Shown: in pieces, positions 28,399 through 37,740 of the stretch
How positions within the stretch are numbered: the stretch's first letter is position 1
How the letters are laid out: the number at the start of each line of letters is the position of its first letter
DNA from: Hymenobacter sp. GOD-10R
Lineage (GTDB): Bacteria; Bacteroidota; Bacteroidia; Cytophagales; Hymenobacteraceae
Assembly: GCF_035609205.1 (NCBI RefSeq)
Contig: NZ_CP141184.1
Location: forward strand, 3,562,501 to 3,626,500
Length of the DNA: 64,000 bases
Direction of reading: 5' to 3'
Notes under the pieces: model-generated
Databases searched by the model: none
What the model saw: only the letters and a program-made list of their open reading frames with translations
What the model was told of the DNA's origin: nothing
Program-made: the position numbers and the translations under genes

Positions 28399-29517
28399 TT
28401 GCCCTTGCTAGATTCGTTGAAATATGGGCTATTTCTGTTGCTAATGGGGCTATTGCTAGCGCCTCAGCACGTGGATGCCCAGCGTCGCAAAGCTACAGAA
28501 CCGAAAGCCAAGGCTGGTGCAGCAGGCAAGCGCTCCGATTTTTTCCGCATTAAGTCGCCTTCTATCCGTTACGTACGGCCTGACACGACTATCTTAATAG
28601 AAACGCAGGATCTGCCCGATGACAACTCCGATGCGGCAAAGTCCATCTTCTTTAATCCAGCGAAGAAGTTATCCATTGTAAGCGAGGATACCTCAACGCT
28701 CAACGAAGGAGGACAGCACATTGTGGAAATGTCGGACGAGGTGCTCATCGACAGTTCTTGGATCAAAGTAGCCGGCTACTACGCCATTTGGGATACCCAT
28801 AATATCAATCCCTACCGAGTAGATGGGCGCCGCATTCGCGATACGCTGACGCTTCACCTAACAGACCCTCCGCGACAGCGCTACGCCCGGATGCCCCTTA
28901 ACACTACTCCTACTACATCGGGGTTTGGCTTTCGTGGCTACCGCTGGCACTACGGCACCGATCTAGACCTAGAAACTGGCGACTCCGTGCGGGCGGCCTT
29001 CGATGGGGTCGTGCGCATTTCAAAGTGGGATGGATCAGGCTATGGTAACTACTTGCTTGTGCGGCACTACAACGGCATTGAGACGCTGTATGGCCATTTA
29101 AGTAAGCCTCTCGTAACGCCCGGCACCTTTGTGAAAGCGGGGCAAGTTATTGGCCTAGGTGGCAATACAGGGCGTAGTACCGGGTCGCACTTGCACTTCG
29201 AGGTACGCTACGAAGGCAACCCGATCAACCCGACCGAGATGTACGATTTTCCGGAGTACAAGCTTTGGAAAGACAACTTTCTGATCACGTCGTCGCTCTT
29301 CAATTATTATAGTCGCGCACTACGCAGCCGCTCAAGTGGCCGTAGTAGCTCGGCTGCTCGGCCTTCGGCAGCACGGCGCACAGTTACGCACCGTATCCGG
29401 AGCGGCGACACGCTGTCGGAAATAGCGGAACGCTATGGCGTATCAGTCAGCAAGATCAAGCAATTGAACAAGGGCACTTCCACCCTACGCCCAGGCCGCA
29501 CCTTACGGATTAAATAG
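28399..29517 (+). CDS. Secreted M23 metallopeptidase with LysM domain
   Basis: 372 residues if the TTG at 28399 is used, which gives a full signal peptide (LLDSLKYGLFLLLMGLLLAPQHVDAQ). The ATG at 28444 would halve it, so the TTG (or another at 28405) is preferred. The M23 zinc site is visible (FRGYRWHYGTDLDLETGD, HxxxD) along with HLHFEVRY, and a C-terminal LysM (about 327-372, HRIRSGDTLSEIAERYGVS) binds peptidoglycan. Such proteins are D,L-endopeptidases or their activators in cell-wall remodelling. It follows trxB but is separated from it by a hairpin. Confidence 0.88.
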   Translation: MPLLDSLKYGLFLLLMGLLLAPQHVDAQRRKATEPKAKAGAAGKRSDFFRIKSPSIRYVRPDTTILIETQDLPDDNSDAAKSIFFNPAKKLSIVSEDTSTLNEGGQHIVEMSDEVLIDSSWIKVAGYYAIWDTHNINPYRVDGRRIRDTLTLHLTDPPRQRYARMPLNTTPTTSGFGFRGYRWHYGTDLDLETGDSVRAAFDGVVRISKWDGSGYGNYLLVRHYNGIETLYGHLSKPLVTPGTFVKAGQVIGLGGNTGRSTGSHLHFEVRYEGNPINPTEMYDFPEYKLWKDNFLITSSLFNYYSRALRSRSSGRSSSAARPSAARRTVTHRIRSGDTLSEIAERYGVSVSKIKQLNKGTSTLRPGRTLRIK

Positions 29518-29602
29518 AAATAGCTCAGTAGTTAAACGTTGAACGGCGGTTTCCCAATTCAGTAGCTGTCAGCCTTTAACTATTCAGCCATATGAACCTT
29601 CC

Positions 29603-30328
29603 ATGAAACTTGATATTCTGGCTATTGCTTCCCACCCCGACGATGCGGAGCTAGGCTGCGTTGGAACCTTGCTAAGTGCTGCTGCACAGGGCAAAAAGAT
29701 CGGGATTGTTGATCTGACACGGGGAGAGCTAGGTACGCGAGGTACGCCCGAAATACGGGCCGAAGAAGCGGCTGATTCGGCTAAAATTCTGGGCCTCCAT
29801 GCCCGTGAGAACCTAGGTTTGCCGGATGGTTTCTTTCGCAATGACCGGGAGCATCAGCTGCCTATCATTGCTGCGGTGCGCCGCTACCAACCTGAGATTG
29901 TCTTGCTGAACGCAATGCATGACCGGCACCCTGACCACGGCCGGGGCTCTGTGCTAGCGTCGGAAGCTTGCTTTCTAGCTGGTTTACGTATGATCGAAAC
30001 TTTGGACGCGGACGGGCAGCCTCAAACGGCTTGGCGCCCTAAACAAGTATACCATTACATCCAAGACCGCCAAATTGCGCCCGACTTTGTGGTCGATATC
30101 ACCCCACACTGGGAAACTAAGCTAGCTTCCATCCGGGCTTTCCGCACCCAGTTTCACGACCCCGAAAGCACCAGCCGTGAGCCGCAGACCTATATTTCTG
30201 GGGCCAATTTCTTTAACTTTTTGGAAGCTCGCGCACGTGAGATGGGCCACATCATCGGAGTAGATTTTGGCGAAGGATTCACCGCGGAGCGCGCCTTGGG
30301 GGTGCGTGATTTGAGCACTTTGCTCTAG
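29603..30328 (+). CDS. bshB1: Bacillithiol biosynthesis deacetylase BshB1
   Basis: 241 residues of the LmbE/PIG-L zinc deacetylase family. The SHPDDAELGCVGTL motif (metal ligands H-P-D-D) and HDRHPDHGRG are present, and the pattern GIVDLTRGELGTRGTPEIRAEEA and DFVVDITPHWETKLASIRAFRTQF are characteristic of BshB1. It removes acetyl from GlcNAc-malate during bacillithiol synthesis. bshA and bshC are not in the window. It ends at a long perfect hairpin. Confidence 0.92.
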   Translation: MKLDILAIASHPDDAELGCVGTLLSAAAQGKKIGIVDLTRGELGTRGTPEIRAEEAADSAKILGLHARENLGLPDGFFRNDREHQLPIIAAVRRYQPEIVLLNAMHDRHPDHGRGSVLASEACFLAGLRMIETLDADGQPQTAWRPKQVYHYIQDRQIAPDFVVDITPHWETKLASIRAFRTQFHDPESTSREPQTYISGANFFNFLEARAREMGHIIGVDFGEGFTAERALGVRDLSTLL

Positions 30329-30346
30329 CGCCTGAGTTCGAAGTAG

Positions 30347-30410
30347 AACGCAACGACTCCGCCGTGAGGATACCACCAAGTTGGTATCCTCACGGCGGAG
30401 TCGTTGCGTT
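30347..30410. repeat. Perfect 29-bp inverted repeat after bshB1
   Basis: Positions 30347-30375 and 30382-30410 are exact reverse complements around a 6-nt loop, starting 18 nt after the bshB1 stop. There is no U-run; the stem is far longer than a terminator needs, suggesting an RNA-stabilising or repeat-type element. Confidence 0.85.
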
Positions 30411-30605
30411 TAGCTCGTAACCAGGAGGGCTTTTAGACATTTTTAGCTAGACTAGGTACGCTGGTGAACGTCGACTCCACTCTGGTATAAATACACCTAT
30501 CGATGCCCCTATGGGAACCTGGTGTTCAACTTAAAGGGCCGCTTATCGAACTCTATGCTCCTTTCCGCGTAGGATTTTGCTACCTACTGTCCTTACCTAG
30601 CATTT

Positions 30606-30887
30606 ATGAAAACGTTTTTCTTGCTCGCCACATTGCTAGTTTGTGCTTCCCTCGCGCACGCGCAAACAACACCAGCAACTACGTCTTCTTCCACCAACTC
30701 CGCGTCGACTTCCACCTCGGTGTCAGGTACTAAGAACGTACGTACTGACCGGGCTGACTCGCCAAAAGCGCCTGGTATCGAAGCTCAGACGACAACGCCC
30801 ACTACCACGTCTAAGAGCACAGCCACCAAGGCTTCTTCTACCAAGACGACGGACAAGCGCAAGGCTACTTCAGCTACGAAACAATAA
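30606..30887 (+). CDS. Small secreted Ser/Thr-rich protein
   Basis: 93 residues: a good signal peptide (MKTFFLLATLLVCASLAHAQ) followed by a low-complexity mature region almost entirely of Thr, Ser, Ala and Lys, with a basic C-terminus. Probably disordered and periplasmic or surface-exposed, and possibly O-glycosylated, since Bacteroidota glycosylate D-S/T motifs (few are seen here). The family is unknown. The next small gene begins 17 nt downstream, so the two may be co-transcribed. Confidence 0.55.
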   Translation: MKTFFLLATLLVCASLAHAQTTPATTSSSTNSASTSTSVSGTKNVRTDRADSPKAPGIEAQTTTPTTTSKSTATKASSTKTTDKRKATSATKQ

Positions 30888-30904
30888 CTTTTAACGAGAA
30901 CCTG

Positions 30905-31135
30905 ATGCCACTATTCAAAACAGGTGATGTCGTACATCTTGCCTCGGGCGGACCTAGCATGACGGTTATTACCGCCGACCAAGAGGTTGTACACTGCACG
31001 TACTTTGATCAGGAAGGAAACCTGTACGGCAACCCCGACGGAATTCCTTTTCAGTCAGAGCTCTTGCGCGCAGGTAATGCGCCCACTCCTGACGAGAACG
31101 AGGAGCGGGAAAATAGCAAGTTCGGCTACGCCTAG
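30905..31135 (+). CDS. YodC-like DUF2158 protein
   Basis: 76 residues. The opening FKTGDVVHLASGGPSMTV is the signature of the DUF2158/YodC family, small SH3-like beta proteins, followed by a CTYFDQEGN strand and an acidic tail. The molecular function of the family is not known. It follows the Ser/Thr-rich gene by 17 nt and converges on NDH-2. Confidence 0.7.
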   Translation: MPLFKTGDVVHLASGGPSMTVITADQEVVHCTYFDQEGNLYGNPDGIPFQSELLRAGNAPTPDENEERENSKFGYA

Positions 31136-31178
31136 GTGTGCCTTTAGCAACCTATCACCTTACCTAGCTTAACATAAG

Positions 31179-31211
31179 ATGGCCCCACCAGTACGCGACT
31201 GATGGGGCCAT
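31179..31211. terminator. Shared hairpin between DUF2158 and NDH-2 genes
   Basis: 14-bp arms with one mismatch (ATGGCCCCACCAGT at 31179 onward and its near complement at 31198-31211), located between the convergent stops at 31135 and 31234. Confidence 0.65.
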
Positions 31212-31233
31212 ATTGTTTGCGGTAGTAGGTGGA

Positions 31234-32568
31234 CTATTTACCTGCGCTTTGCAGTTCCACCACTTCTTTGGCGTCGTGGCGCACTAAAGGCCGAATAATA
31301 ATGCGTGTGCCCCGCTCATACGTAAAGAGACGGTATACCCAGTTGCTCAGCACGATCAGCTTGCTCCGGAAACCAATGAGGTAGTAGATGTGCACGAACA
31401 GCCAAGCCACCCAGGCAATGAAACCACCTAGGCTCTTATTGCCGGGCAAGTCGGCGACGGCACGGGCGCGGCCAACAATAGCAAGCGAACCTTTGTCGAA
31501 GTAATCGAAGTCCTTCCACGCCTCGCCTTTACGCTGGCGCACAAGGTTTTTGGCGAGGTGCGCTCCTTGCTGCAACGCGGGTTGGGCTACCTGCGGGTGA
31601 CCCTTAGGCCACTTATCCGTTTTCATCACGGCAATGTCGCCAATGGCGAAAATATCCTCGAAGCCCGCTATTTGGTTGTAAGTATTAACCAGGTAACGGC
31701 CGCGCTCCACGGAGCTAGCAGGCATGCCTTCAATAGTAGCTCCCGTTACCCCAGCCGCCCATACGAGCGTTTGGGTCGGAATCTGCTCCCCATCTTTGAA
31801 GGTAACGACCTCCCCGTCGTAAGAAGCTACCAGCTTGTTGAGCTTGATGTTTACCCCTAGCTTCTCTAGATCTTGGTGGGCGCGCTTGCTAGAAGCAGGT
31901 GACAGCGGCGGCAGCACCCGGTCGAGGCCATCGACCAGGTAAATGTTCATCTCGCTAAAATCCAGCCCCGGATAGTCCTTGGGCAGAATGTGCTGACGCA
32001 TTTCGGCCAACGAACCCGCGAGTTCTACGCCTGTCGGACCAGCACCCGCAATAACAACATTAAGCAGGCCTTGGCGCGTTTGCTTGTCGCGCGTCATGCT
32101 TGCTTGTTCAAACGATTGGAGCAACTGGCTCCGCAGGTTTACGGCATCCGAGAGTTGCTTGAGCGGAAAGGATTTCTGCTCAATCTGCTTGTTGCCGAAG
32201 TAGTTCGATTGAGTACCAGTAGCAATTACCAAGTAATCGTACTTGATATCGCCGATTAGCGTGTTCACCGTTTTGGTAACCGGGTCGATGTTGGTGACAC
32301 GTACGAAACGGAAATGAAAATCCTTGCGGTCATCAAATAGCTTACGAATCGGTTCGGCAATCGACTCGGGCTCCAAGCCGGCGGTGGCTACTTGGTAGAG
32401 CAGCGGCCAGAACCCATAATAGTTCTGCTTGCTGAGCATTACCACCTGAAAATCTTGTTCCGGCAAATACTTCACGAGGTTCACGCCCCCGAAGCCACCA
32501 CCAATCACCACAACCCGTGGTTTGGTAGTATCCGGAATATTCAGCGAAAGTTTGTTCATTTCCAGCAT
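31234..32568 (-). CDS. ndh: Type II NADH dehydrogenase (NDH-2) / FAD-dependent oxidoreductase
   Basis: 444 residues (an in-frame ATG three codons in, at 32559, is an alternative). FAD site VVVIGGGFGGVNLVKYLP (about 18-35), second Rossmann motif VVIAGAGPTGVELAGSLAE and the WAAGVTG / IFAIGDIAV motifs of NDH-2. A hydrophobic C-terminal segment (GGFIAWVAWLFVHIYYLIGF) fits the membrane-anchoring helix. It passes electrons from NADH to quinone without proton pumping. It stands alone, converging on the DUF2158 gene. Confidence 0.9.
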   Translation of the reverse strand: MLEMNKLSLNIPDTTKPRVVVIGGGFGGVNLVKYLPEQDFQVVMLSKQNYYGFWPLLYQVATAGLEPESIAEPIRKLFDDRKDFHFRFVRVTNIDPVTKTVNTLIGDIKYDYLVIATGTQSNYFGNKQIEQKSFPLKQLSDAVNLRSQLLQSFEQASMTRDKQTRQGLLNVVIAGAGPTGVELAGSLAEMRQHILPKDYPGLDFSEMNIYLVDGLDRVLPPLSPASSKRAHQDLEKLGVNIKLNKLVASYDGEVVTFKDGEQIPTQTLVWAAGVTGATIEGMPASSVERGRYLVNTYNQIAGFEDIFAIGDIAVMKTDKWPKGHPQVAQPALQQGAHLAKNLVRQRKGEAWKDFDYFDKGSLAIVGRARAVADLPGNKSLGGFIAWVAWLFVHIYYLIGFRSKLIVLSNWVYRLFTYERGTRIIIRPLVRHDAKEVVELQSAGK

Positions 32569-32894
32569 AAGCAGCAGGCATCAGCGTCAAGCCAGGCAGC
32601 GAATTCTCGCTGCCACCACCCTAGAGGGCGGAAATCTGGCTTTTCAGGTTAGGTAAAAATTGAGAAGGCGCGAAATTAGTTACGGAATTGATGGAACGAG
32701 CCTTTATCCAAAATACCCCTACGTTTTTTAGGGGGGATTAGGTTAGGATACTATGTAAATCAAATTACCCCAGCTCAGCAGTAAGCCTAATTTCTTCGGA
32801 GCCATTGCTTTTCACAAAATTGCCAGCGTAACACAGGCTTAAGTTAAGCAACTGCGTCACGCTGGCATAAGAACAAACCAACAGGTGATTTTGA
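32569..32894. other. Intergenic region between NDH-2 and the efflux set
   Basis: It holds the NDH-2 promoter side, a C4/G5 hairpin around a T-run near 32710-32745, and the hairpin at 32821-32867. No gene is seen. Confidence 0.4.
32821..32867 (-). terminator. Hairpin downstream of the efflux operon
   Basis: TGCCAGCGT (32821-32829) pairs with ACGCTGGCA (32859-32867), with an inner GCTTAA/TTAAGC stem. It begins 27 nt beyond the outer-membrane-factor stop on the minus strand. Confidence 0.55.
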
Positions 32895-34367
32895 TTACAT
32901 CGGTAGCGATTCTGTACTACCTCCACCTAGGGCACGGTAGAGGTCAATGAGCAACAGAAACTGCTCGCGGCGGGTATTCGTCAAGTTAAGCTCGGCTTCC
33001 AGCACACTACGCTGGGCCGTAATTACTTCCAGGTAGGAAGCATAGCTAGCGCCGTAGAGGTCATTGGAGATCTCCACCGCTTTGTTCAGCGCTAGTACCT
33101 CCTGCTCTTGGAGCTCGTGCATGCGTTGGTAATTGTCGATGCCCTTTAGGCTCGTCACTACTTCCTGAAAACCCGTTTGAATGGCTTTCTGGTAGTTATA
33201 GTAGGCTTCGCGTTGCTCAGCGGCCGAACGGCGGTAGTCAGCTTTAATGACGTTACGATTCAGAATTGGTCCTGCCAAACCGCCTAGCAAGCCATACGCC
33301 AGCGAGGCGGGGGTGTTGAATAGCACCGAGGCATTGTAAGAATTCAACCCTAGGTAAGGCGTAAGCGTGAGCGATGGCAAGAACGCGGCGCGGGCCGCAT
33401 CTACGTCGGCGCGGGCCGCTAGTAGCTCCCGCTCGGCCTGCTGCACATCGGGGCGGTGCAACAACATGGCGGCTGGAATACCCGCCGTTACTTGCTGCGG
33501 CAAAGGTTGTTGGCCGATGGGCTGACCTCGCGTAATCGTCTGTGGGTAGCGACCAAGCAGGCGGTTCAGCTCATTTTCGGTCGCCACGATGCGTTGCTGC
33601 GCTTCCACCTGTAGGCTGCGTGTGCGCAGCAACTGCGCCGTGAACTGCTGCACAGCTAGCTCCGTGGCCCGCCCACCTAGCTTCTGAATTTTGATAATTT
33701 CGACGGCCCGTTCCTGCAAGGCCCGGTTTTTACCGAGTACGACCAACTCATTGTCCAAGGCGAGCAGGCTATAGTAGAGCCGCGCAACTTGGGCCACTAA
33801 CGACGTTTGTACGAGTTGGCGGCCTTTGTCGGAAGCTAGCAAGCGCGCAACGGCAGCTTTGCGCCGGTTACGCAGTTTACCCCACAAGTCGATTTCCCAG
33901 GAGCTCCGCAGACCCAGGAAGAACTCAGGCGTGGGCGTCGGAATGCGTTGCTTGCCTTCAATATTGTTGGAAAGATTGGTGTCGTAGTTGCCGATGCCGT
34001 TCATAGTATAATCAGCAAACCGGTCGACGCCGGCCGAACCAACGGCATTGACAGTGGGCAGCAAGGCCCCGCGGGCCACCAGCACATTGGCGCGGGCCAT
34101 TTCGACGCGCTGTATCGCAATACCTAGGTCGGGGTTGGCTTGCAGGGCCGAATCGATCAGGCTCACCAAGTTCGGATCGGCGAAAAACCGGCGCCACGGT
34201 TGATCGGCTATGCTGGAGGAGTCGGAAGCGCTGCTGACGAAGGTCGCAGGTACAGGCGCTGCTCGCGGGAGCGTCACAGGCTCGACTGAACGGCAGCTGC
34301 TTACCAGTAATAAACCCGCCACGGCGGGCAGCAAATGACGACGTACTTGGATGATTACCCTATTCAT
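32895..34367 (-). CDS. RND efflux outer-membrane lipoprotein (NodT/OprM family)
   Basis: 490 residues. Lipoprotein signal MNRVIIQVRRHLLPAVAGLLLVSSC with the lipobox Cys at 25. Two outer-membrane-efflux repeats with long coiled helices follow (ALQANPDLGIAIQRVEMARANVLVARG; LHRPDVQQAERELLAARADVDAARAAFLPSLTL). It forms the trimeric exit duct of a tripartite pump. It is last in the order adaptor, RND pump, OMF; the gap from the pump gene is about 106 nt. Confidence 0.92.
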   Translation of the reverse strand: MNRVIIQVRRHLLPAVAGLLLVSSCRSVEPVTLPRAAPVPATFVSSASDSSSIADQPWRRFFADPNLVSLIDSALQANPDLGIAIQRVEMARANVLVARGALLPTVNAVGSAGVDRFADYTMNGIGNYDTNLSNNIEGKQRIPTPTPEFFLGLRSSWEIDLWGKLRNRRKAAVARLLASDKGRQLVQTSLVAQVARLYYSLLALDNELVVLGKNRALQERAVEIIKIQKLGGRATELAVQQFTAQLLRTRSLQVEAQQRIVATENELNRLLGRYPQTITRGQPIGQQPLPQQVTAGIPAAMLLHRPDVQQAERELLAARADVDAARAAFLPSLTLTPYLGLNSYNASVLFNTPASLAYGLLGGLAGPILNRNVIKADYRRSAAEQREAYYNYQKAIQTGFQEVVTSLKGIDNYQRMHELQEQEVLALNKAVEISNDLYGASYASYLEVITAQRSVLEAELNLTNTRREQFLLLIDLYRALGGGSTESLPM

Positions 34368-34473
34368 ATCTGATTCAATACAGTTCTAAAAGCTAGGTCA
34401 GCGGCTTGTCCATTGTGGTCGGAGGACTAAGCGCCGCCGAACCAGAGCAGATGACCAGTTTCCTTGCTATTCG

Positions 34474-37400
34474 TTAAGCCGTGGCGTGTACCGGTTCGTG
34501 GGTTTCGACTTCAGCTAGCTCTTCTTTAGCCTTCTCCTTCTTGTTGGAGCGCGAGAACAGCACGTAGAGCCCGGGAATGAGCACCACCCCGAACAGCGTC
34601 CCGATGAACATACCCCCCGCCGCGGCCGTCCCGATGGAACGGTTGCCGAGAGCACCGGCGCCGGTAGCAATGGTCAGCGGAATCAGACCGGCGATGAAGG
34701 CAAACGAGGTCATCAGGATGGGGCGCAGACGCGAGTAGCCGCCTTGTACCGCTGCTTCGAGCGCCGAGAGGCCTTCTTCTTTGCGCTTGAGCACCGCAAA
34801 CTCAATGATGAGGATGGCGTTCTTACCGAGCAAACCAATCAGCATGACCAGCGACACCTGGGCGTAGATGTTGTTTTCCAGACCTAGCAACTTCAGGAAC
34901 AGGAAGGCGCCGAAAATACCGGTCGGTAAGCTCAGGATAACGGGCAGCGGCAGCAGGAAGCTTTCGTACTGGGCGGCCAGCAGCAGGTACACGAACAGCA
35001 GCACCACGGCAAACACGTAGAGTGCTTGGTCGCCGGAGAGCACCTGCTCGCGCGTCATGCCTGACCACTCGAAGCTGTAGCCGCGGGGTAGCTCTTTGGC
35101 CGCCACTTGCTGCACCGTGTTAATCACGTCGCCGGAACTGAAGCCGGGGGCCGCGTCGCCGTTGAGCATGGCCGAGGTGTACATATTGTAGCGGGTGAGC
35201 TGCTCGGGGCCGTACACGCGCTCCAGGCGCACAAACGTCGAGAAAGGCACCATCTCGCCGCGGTCGTTTTTCACGTACATTTTCAGCACGTCTTCAGGCT
35301 TGGTGCGGAAGTTAGGCGCTGCTTGTACCATCACCTTGTACATCTGGCCGAAGCGGATGAAGTTGGAGGCGTAAAAAGAGCCCATCAGCGTTTGCAGCGT
35401 GCTCATGGCCTTGTCTACCGTCACGCCTTTCTTGGCCGCTTGGTCCTGATCGACGTGGATCATGTACTGCGGAAAGCTAGGATCGAAGCTGGTGAAGGCG
35501 CTACCAATGGCTGGCGTCTTGCTCAAGGCTTCGATAAAGCGGTTCGATACTTCGGCCGTCTGCTGCAAGTCGCCACGCCCGGTGCGGTCGAGCAAGCGCA
35601 GCTCGAAGCCGCTGGAGTTACCGAAACCGGGTACGGTAGGCGGCGGGAAGAACTGAATGTCAGCGTCCGTGATGCCCTTTGTTTTTTCTTCCAGCTGGGT
35701 AATGAGGTCCGTTACTGATTCCTCGCGGTCATCCCACGCCTTCAGGTTGATCATACCCATGCCATAGGAAGCACCCGCTACTTCGTTGGTCAGGCTGTAG
35801 CCCGCTAGCGTCGACACCGATTCTACCGGACCTAGCTGCTTCGCGATGTCGTTGATCTGGTCGAGCACCCGCTCTGTGCGTTCCACGGTGGCACCGGGCG
35901 GCGTGGTCACGTTCACGTAGATCATGCCTTGGTCCTCCGTTGGGATGAAGCCTGTGGGCAGGATGGTGGTCATGCCGTAGGTAGCAGCGAAGAAGAAGAT
36001 CAATAAACCGATGGTCACGAGGCGGCGGTTGGCAATAACGCGCACCAGGCGTTGGTAGCCGCTTGCCAGCGACTCGTAGCGGCGGTTGAAGCCAGCAAAG
36101 AAGCGGCCTACCACACCTTGCTTTTGCTCGCCTTCGTGCACGGGCTTCAGCAGCAAGGCGCACAGAGCCGGCGTGAGCGTGAGAGCGTTAACCCCCGAAA
36201 TGACAATGGAAATAGCTAGGGTCAGGGAGAACTGGCGGTAGAAAACGCCGACTGGACCTTCCATAAAGGACACCGGCACAAACACTGCCGACATCACCAG
36301 CGTGATGGCTACGATAGCACCGCCGATTTCGCCCATGGCTTCAAGCGTCGCGTCCATGGCGGAAAGGTGCTTTTCGTGCATTTTGGCGTGCACGGCTTCT
36401 ACCACCACAATGGCGTTATCGACCACGATACCAATGGCGAGCACCAAGGCAAACAGCGTGAGCAGGTTGATGCTAAAACCTAGCAGCTGCATGAAGAACA
36501 ACGTACCGATAAGCGCTACCGGCACCGCAAGGGCTGGAATTAGCGTCGAACGCCAGTCCTGCAAGAACAGGTACACCACGATGAACACCAGCACGAAAGC
36601 TTCGAGCAAGGTGCGCAATACCTCGTGGATAGAAGCATCGAGGAAGCGCGACACGTCATAAGACACGTTATAGGTCATGCCAGGCGGAAACGAGGTTTGC
36701 TTCAGCTCGGCCATGCGGGTCTTCACGTTCTTGATAACGTCGGAGGCATTAGAGCCCGGGCGCTGCTTCAGCATGATGGCCGCCGAGGGCTTCCCATTGA
36801 TCTTCGACACCATGCCGTAGCTCAGCACGCCGAATTCTACCTTGGCGATGTCTTTCAGGCGCAGCACTGAGCCGTCGGGGTTGGCGCGCACCACAATGCT
36901 TTCGTATTGCTTGGGCTCAAACAGCTTGCCCGTGTAGCGCAGCACGTACTGCAACACCTGCGCCGCCTGACCCGAGCTTTCGCCCGATTTACCCGGCGCC
37001 GCTTCCACGTTTTGGTTACGAATAGCCTCCACAATCTCATCGGCCGATACGTTATAGGCCACCATGCGGTCGGGCTGAAGCCATACGCGCATGGAGTACT
37101 CACGCTGCCCCATGATTTCGGCGAAACCCACCCCATCAATACGCTTGAGCTCTTGCAACACGTTGATATCGGCGAAGTTGTAGATGAACTTCTCCCCTAC
37201 TTTTGGGTCGTCGCTCATCACGTTGAGGTAGAGCAGCATACTGTTTACCTCCTTCTCCGTACTCACGCCCGCCTTGATAACTTCTTCGGGTAGTTCGTCA
37301 ATCACCGTCTGCACGCGGTTCTGCACGTTCACGGCAGCTAGGTCAGGGTCAGTACCAACTTGGAAGAAGATGGTAATAAGCGTGATACCGCTGTTACTGG

Positions 37401-37644
37401 AAACCGACGACAAGTAGGTCATGCCGGGTACGCCGTTGATGGCGCGTTCCAGCGGCGTGGCCACGGCCTTGGCGCACACCTCGGCGTTGGCACCGGTGTA
37501 GCGCGCCGTTACGGTTACCGAGGGCGGCACGATATCGGGGAATTGCGTGATGGGCAGAGACACCAACGCCAGCAGCCCTAAAAAGGTGATGAACAGCGAG
37601 ATGACCAGCGAAAGCACTGGTCGGCGAATGAATAGACTGAGCAT
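34474..37644 (-). CDS. RND efflux pump permease, HAE1 (AcrB-like) family
   Basis: 1056 residues with 12 transmembrane helices and two large periplasmic loops. HAE1 hallmarks: FIRRPVLSLVISLFITFLGLLAL at the N-terminus, the proton-relay helix with GIVVDNAIVVVEAV (Asp pair), GFIPTEDQGMIYVNV and QYESFLLPLPVILSLP. It exports hydrophobic and amphiphilic drugs, bile-type detergents or solvents using the proton gradient. The acidic pair in TM4 fits drug rather than heavy-metal (HME) pumps. It lies in an operon with its adaptor and OMF; the regulator pair upstream may control it. Confidence 0.95.
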   Translation of the reverse strand: MLSLFIRRPVLSLVISLFITFLGLLALVSLPITQFPDIVPPSVTVTARYTGANAEVCAKAVATPLERAINGVPGMTYLSSVSSNSGITLITIFFQVGTDPDLAAVNVQNRVQTVIDELPEEVIKAGVSTEKEVNSMLLYLNVMSDDPKVGEKFIYNFADINVLQELKRIDGVGFAEIMGQREYSMRVWLQPDRMVAYNVSADEIVEAIRNQNVEAAPGKSGESSGQAAQVLQYVLRYTGKLFEPKQYESIVVRANPDGSVLRLKDIAKVEFGVLSYGMVSKINGKPSAAIMLKQRPGSNASDVIKNVKTRMAELKQTSFPPGMTYNVSYDVSRFLDASIHEVLRTLLEAFVLVFIVVYLFLQDWRSTLIPALAVPVALIGTLFFMQLLGFSINLLTLFALVLAIGIVVDNAIVVVEAVHAKMHEKHLSAMDATLEAMGEIGGAIVAITLVMSAVFVPVSFMEGPVGVFYRQFSLTLAISIVISGVNALTLTPALCALLLKPVHEGEQKQGVVGRFFAGFNRRYESLASGYQRLVRVIANRRLVTIGLLIFFFAATYGMTTILPTGFIPTEDQGMIYVNVTTPPGATVERTERVLDQINDIAKQLGPVESVSTLAGYSLTNEVAGASYGMGMINLKAWDDREESVTDLITQLEEKTKGITDADIQFFPPPTVPGFGNSSGFELRLLDRTGRGDLQQTAEVSNRFIEALSKTPAIGSAFTSFDPSFPQYMIHVDQDQAAKKGVTVDKAMSTLQTLMGSFYASNFIRFGQMYKVMVQAAPNFRTKPEDVLKMYVKNDRGEMVPFSTFVRLERVYGPEQLTRYNMYTSAMLNGDAAPGFSSGDVINTVQQVAAKELPRGYSFEWSGMTREQVLSGDQALYVFAVVLLFVYLLLAAQYESFLLPLPVILSLPTGIFGAFLFLKLLGLENNIYAQVSLVMLIGLLGKNAILIIEFAVLKRKEEGLSALEAAVQGGYSRLRPILMTSFAFIAGLIPLTIATGAGALGNRSIGTAAAGGMFIGTLFGVVLIPGLYVLFSRSNKKEKAKEELAEVETHEPVHATA

Positions 37645-37740
37645 AGGATATGTGGATAGACGCGCAGGCGCCAGAGCGTTGAATCGTAAGAATGAGCTGC
37701 CCGACCTAGCTTCCGTGCGTGCTAGGTCAGGCTACAAGTA

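Noticed and set aside
32708..32746. C4/G5-flanked T-run as a possible riboswitch or attenuator upstream of NDH-2
   Set aside because: The stem is only 4-5 bp and no riboswitch consensus could be recognised.
35107..35718. 203-codon plus-strand frame inside the RND pump gene
   Set aside because: Antisense shadow with Val/His/Arg bias; the minus-strand pump is unambiguous.
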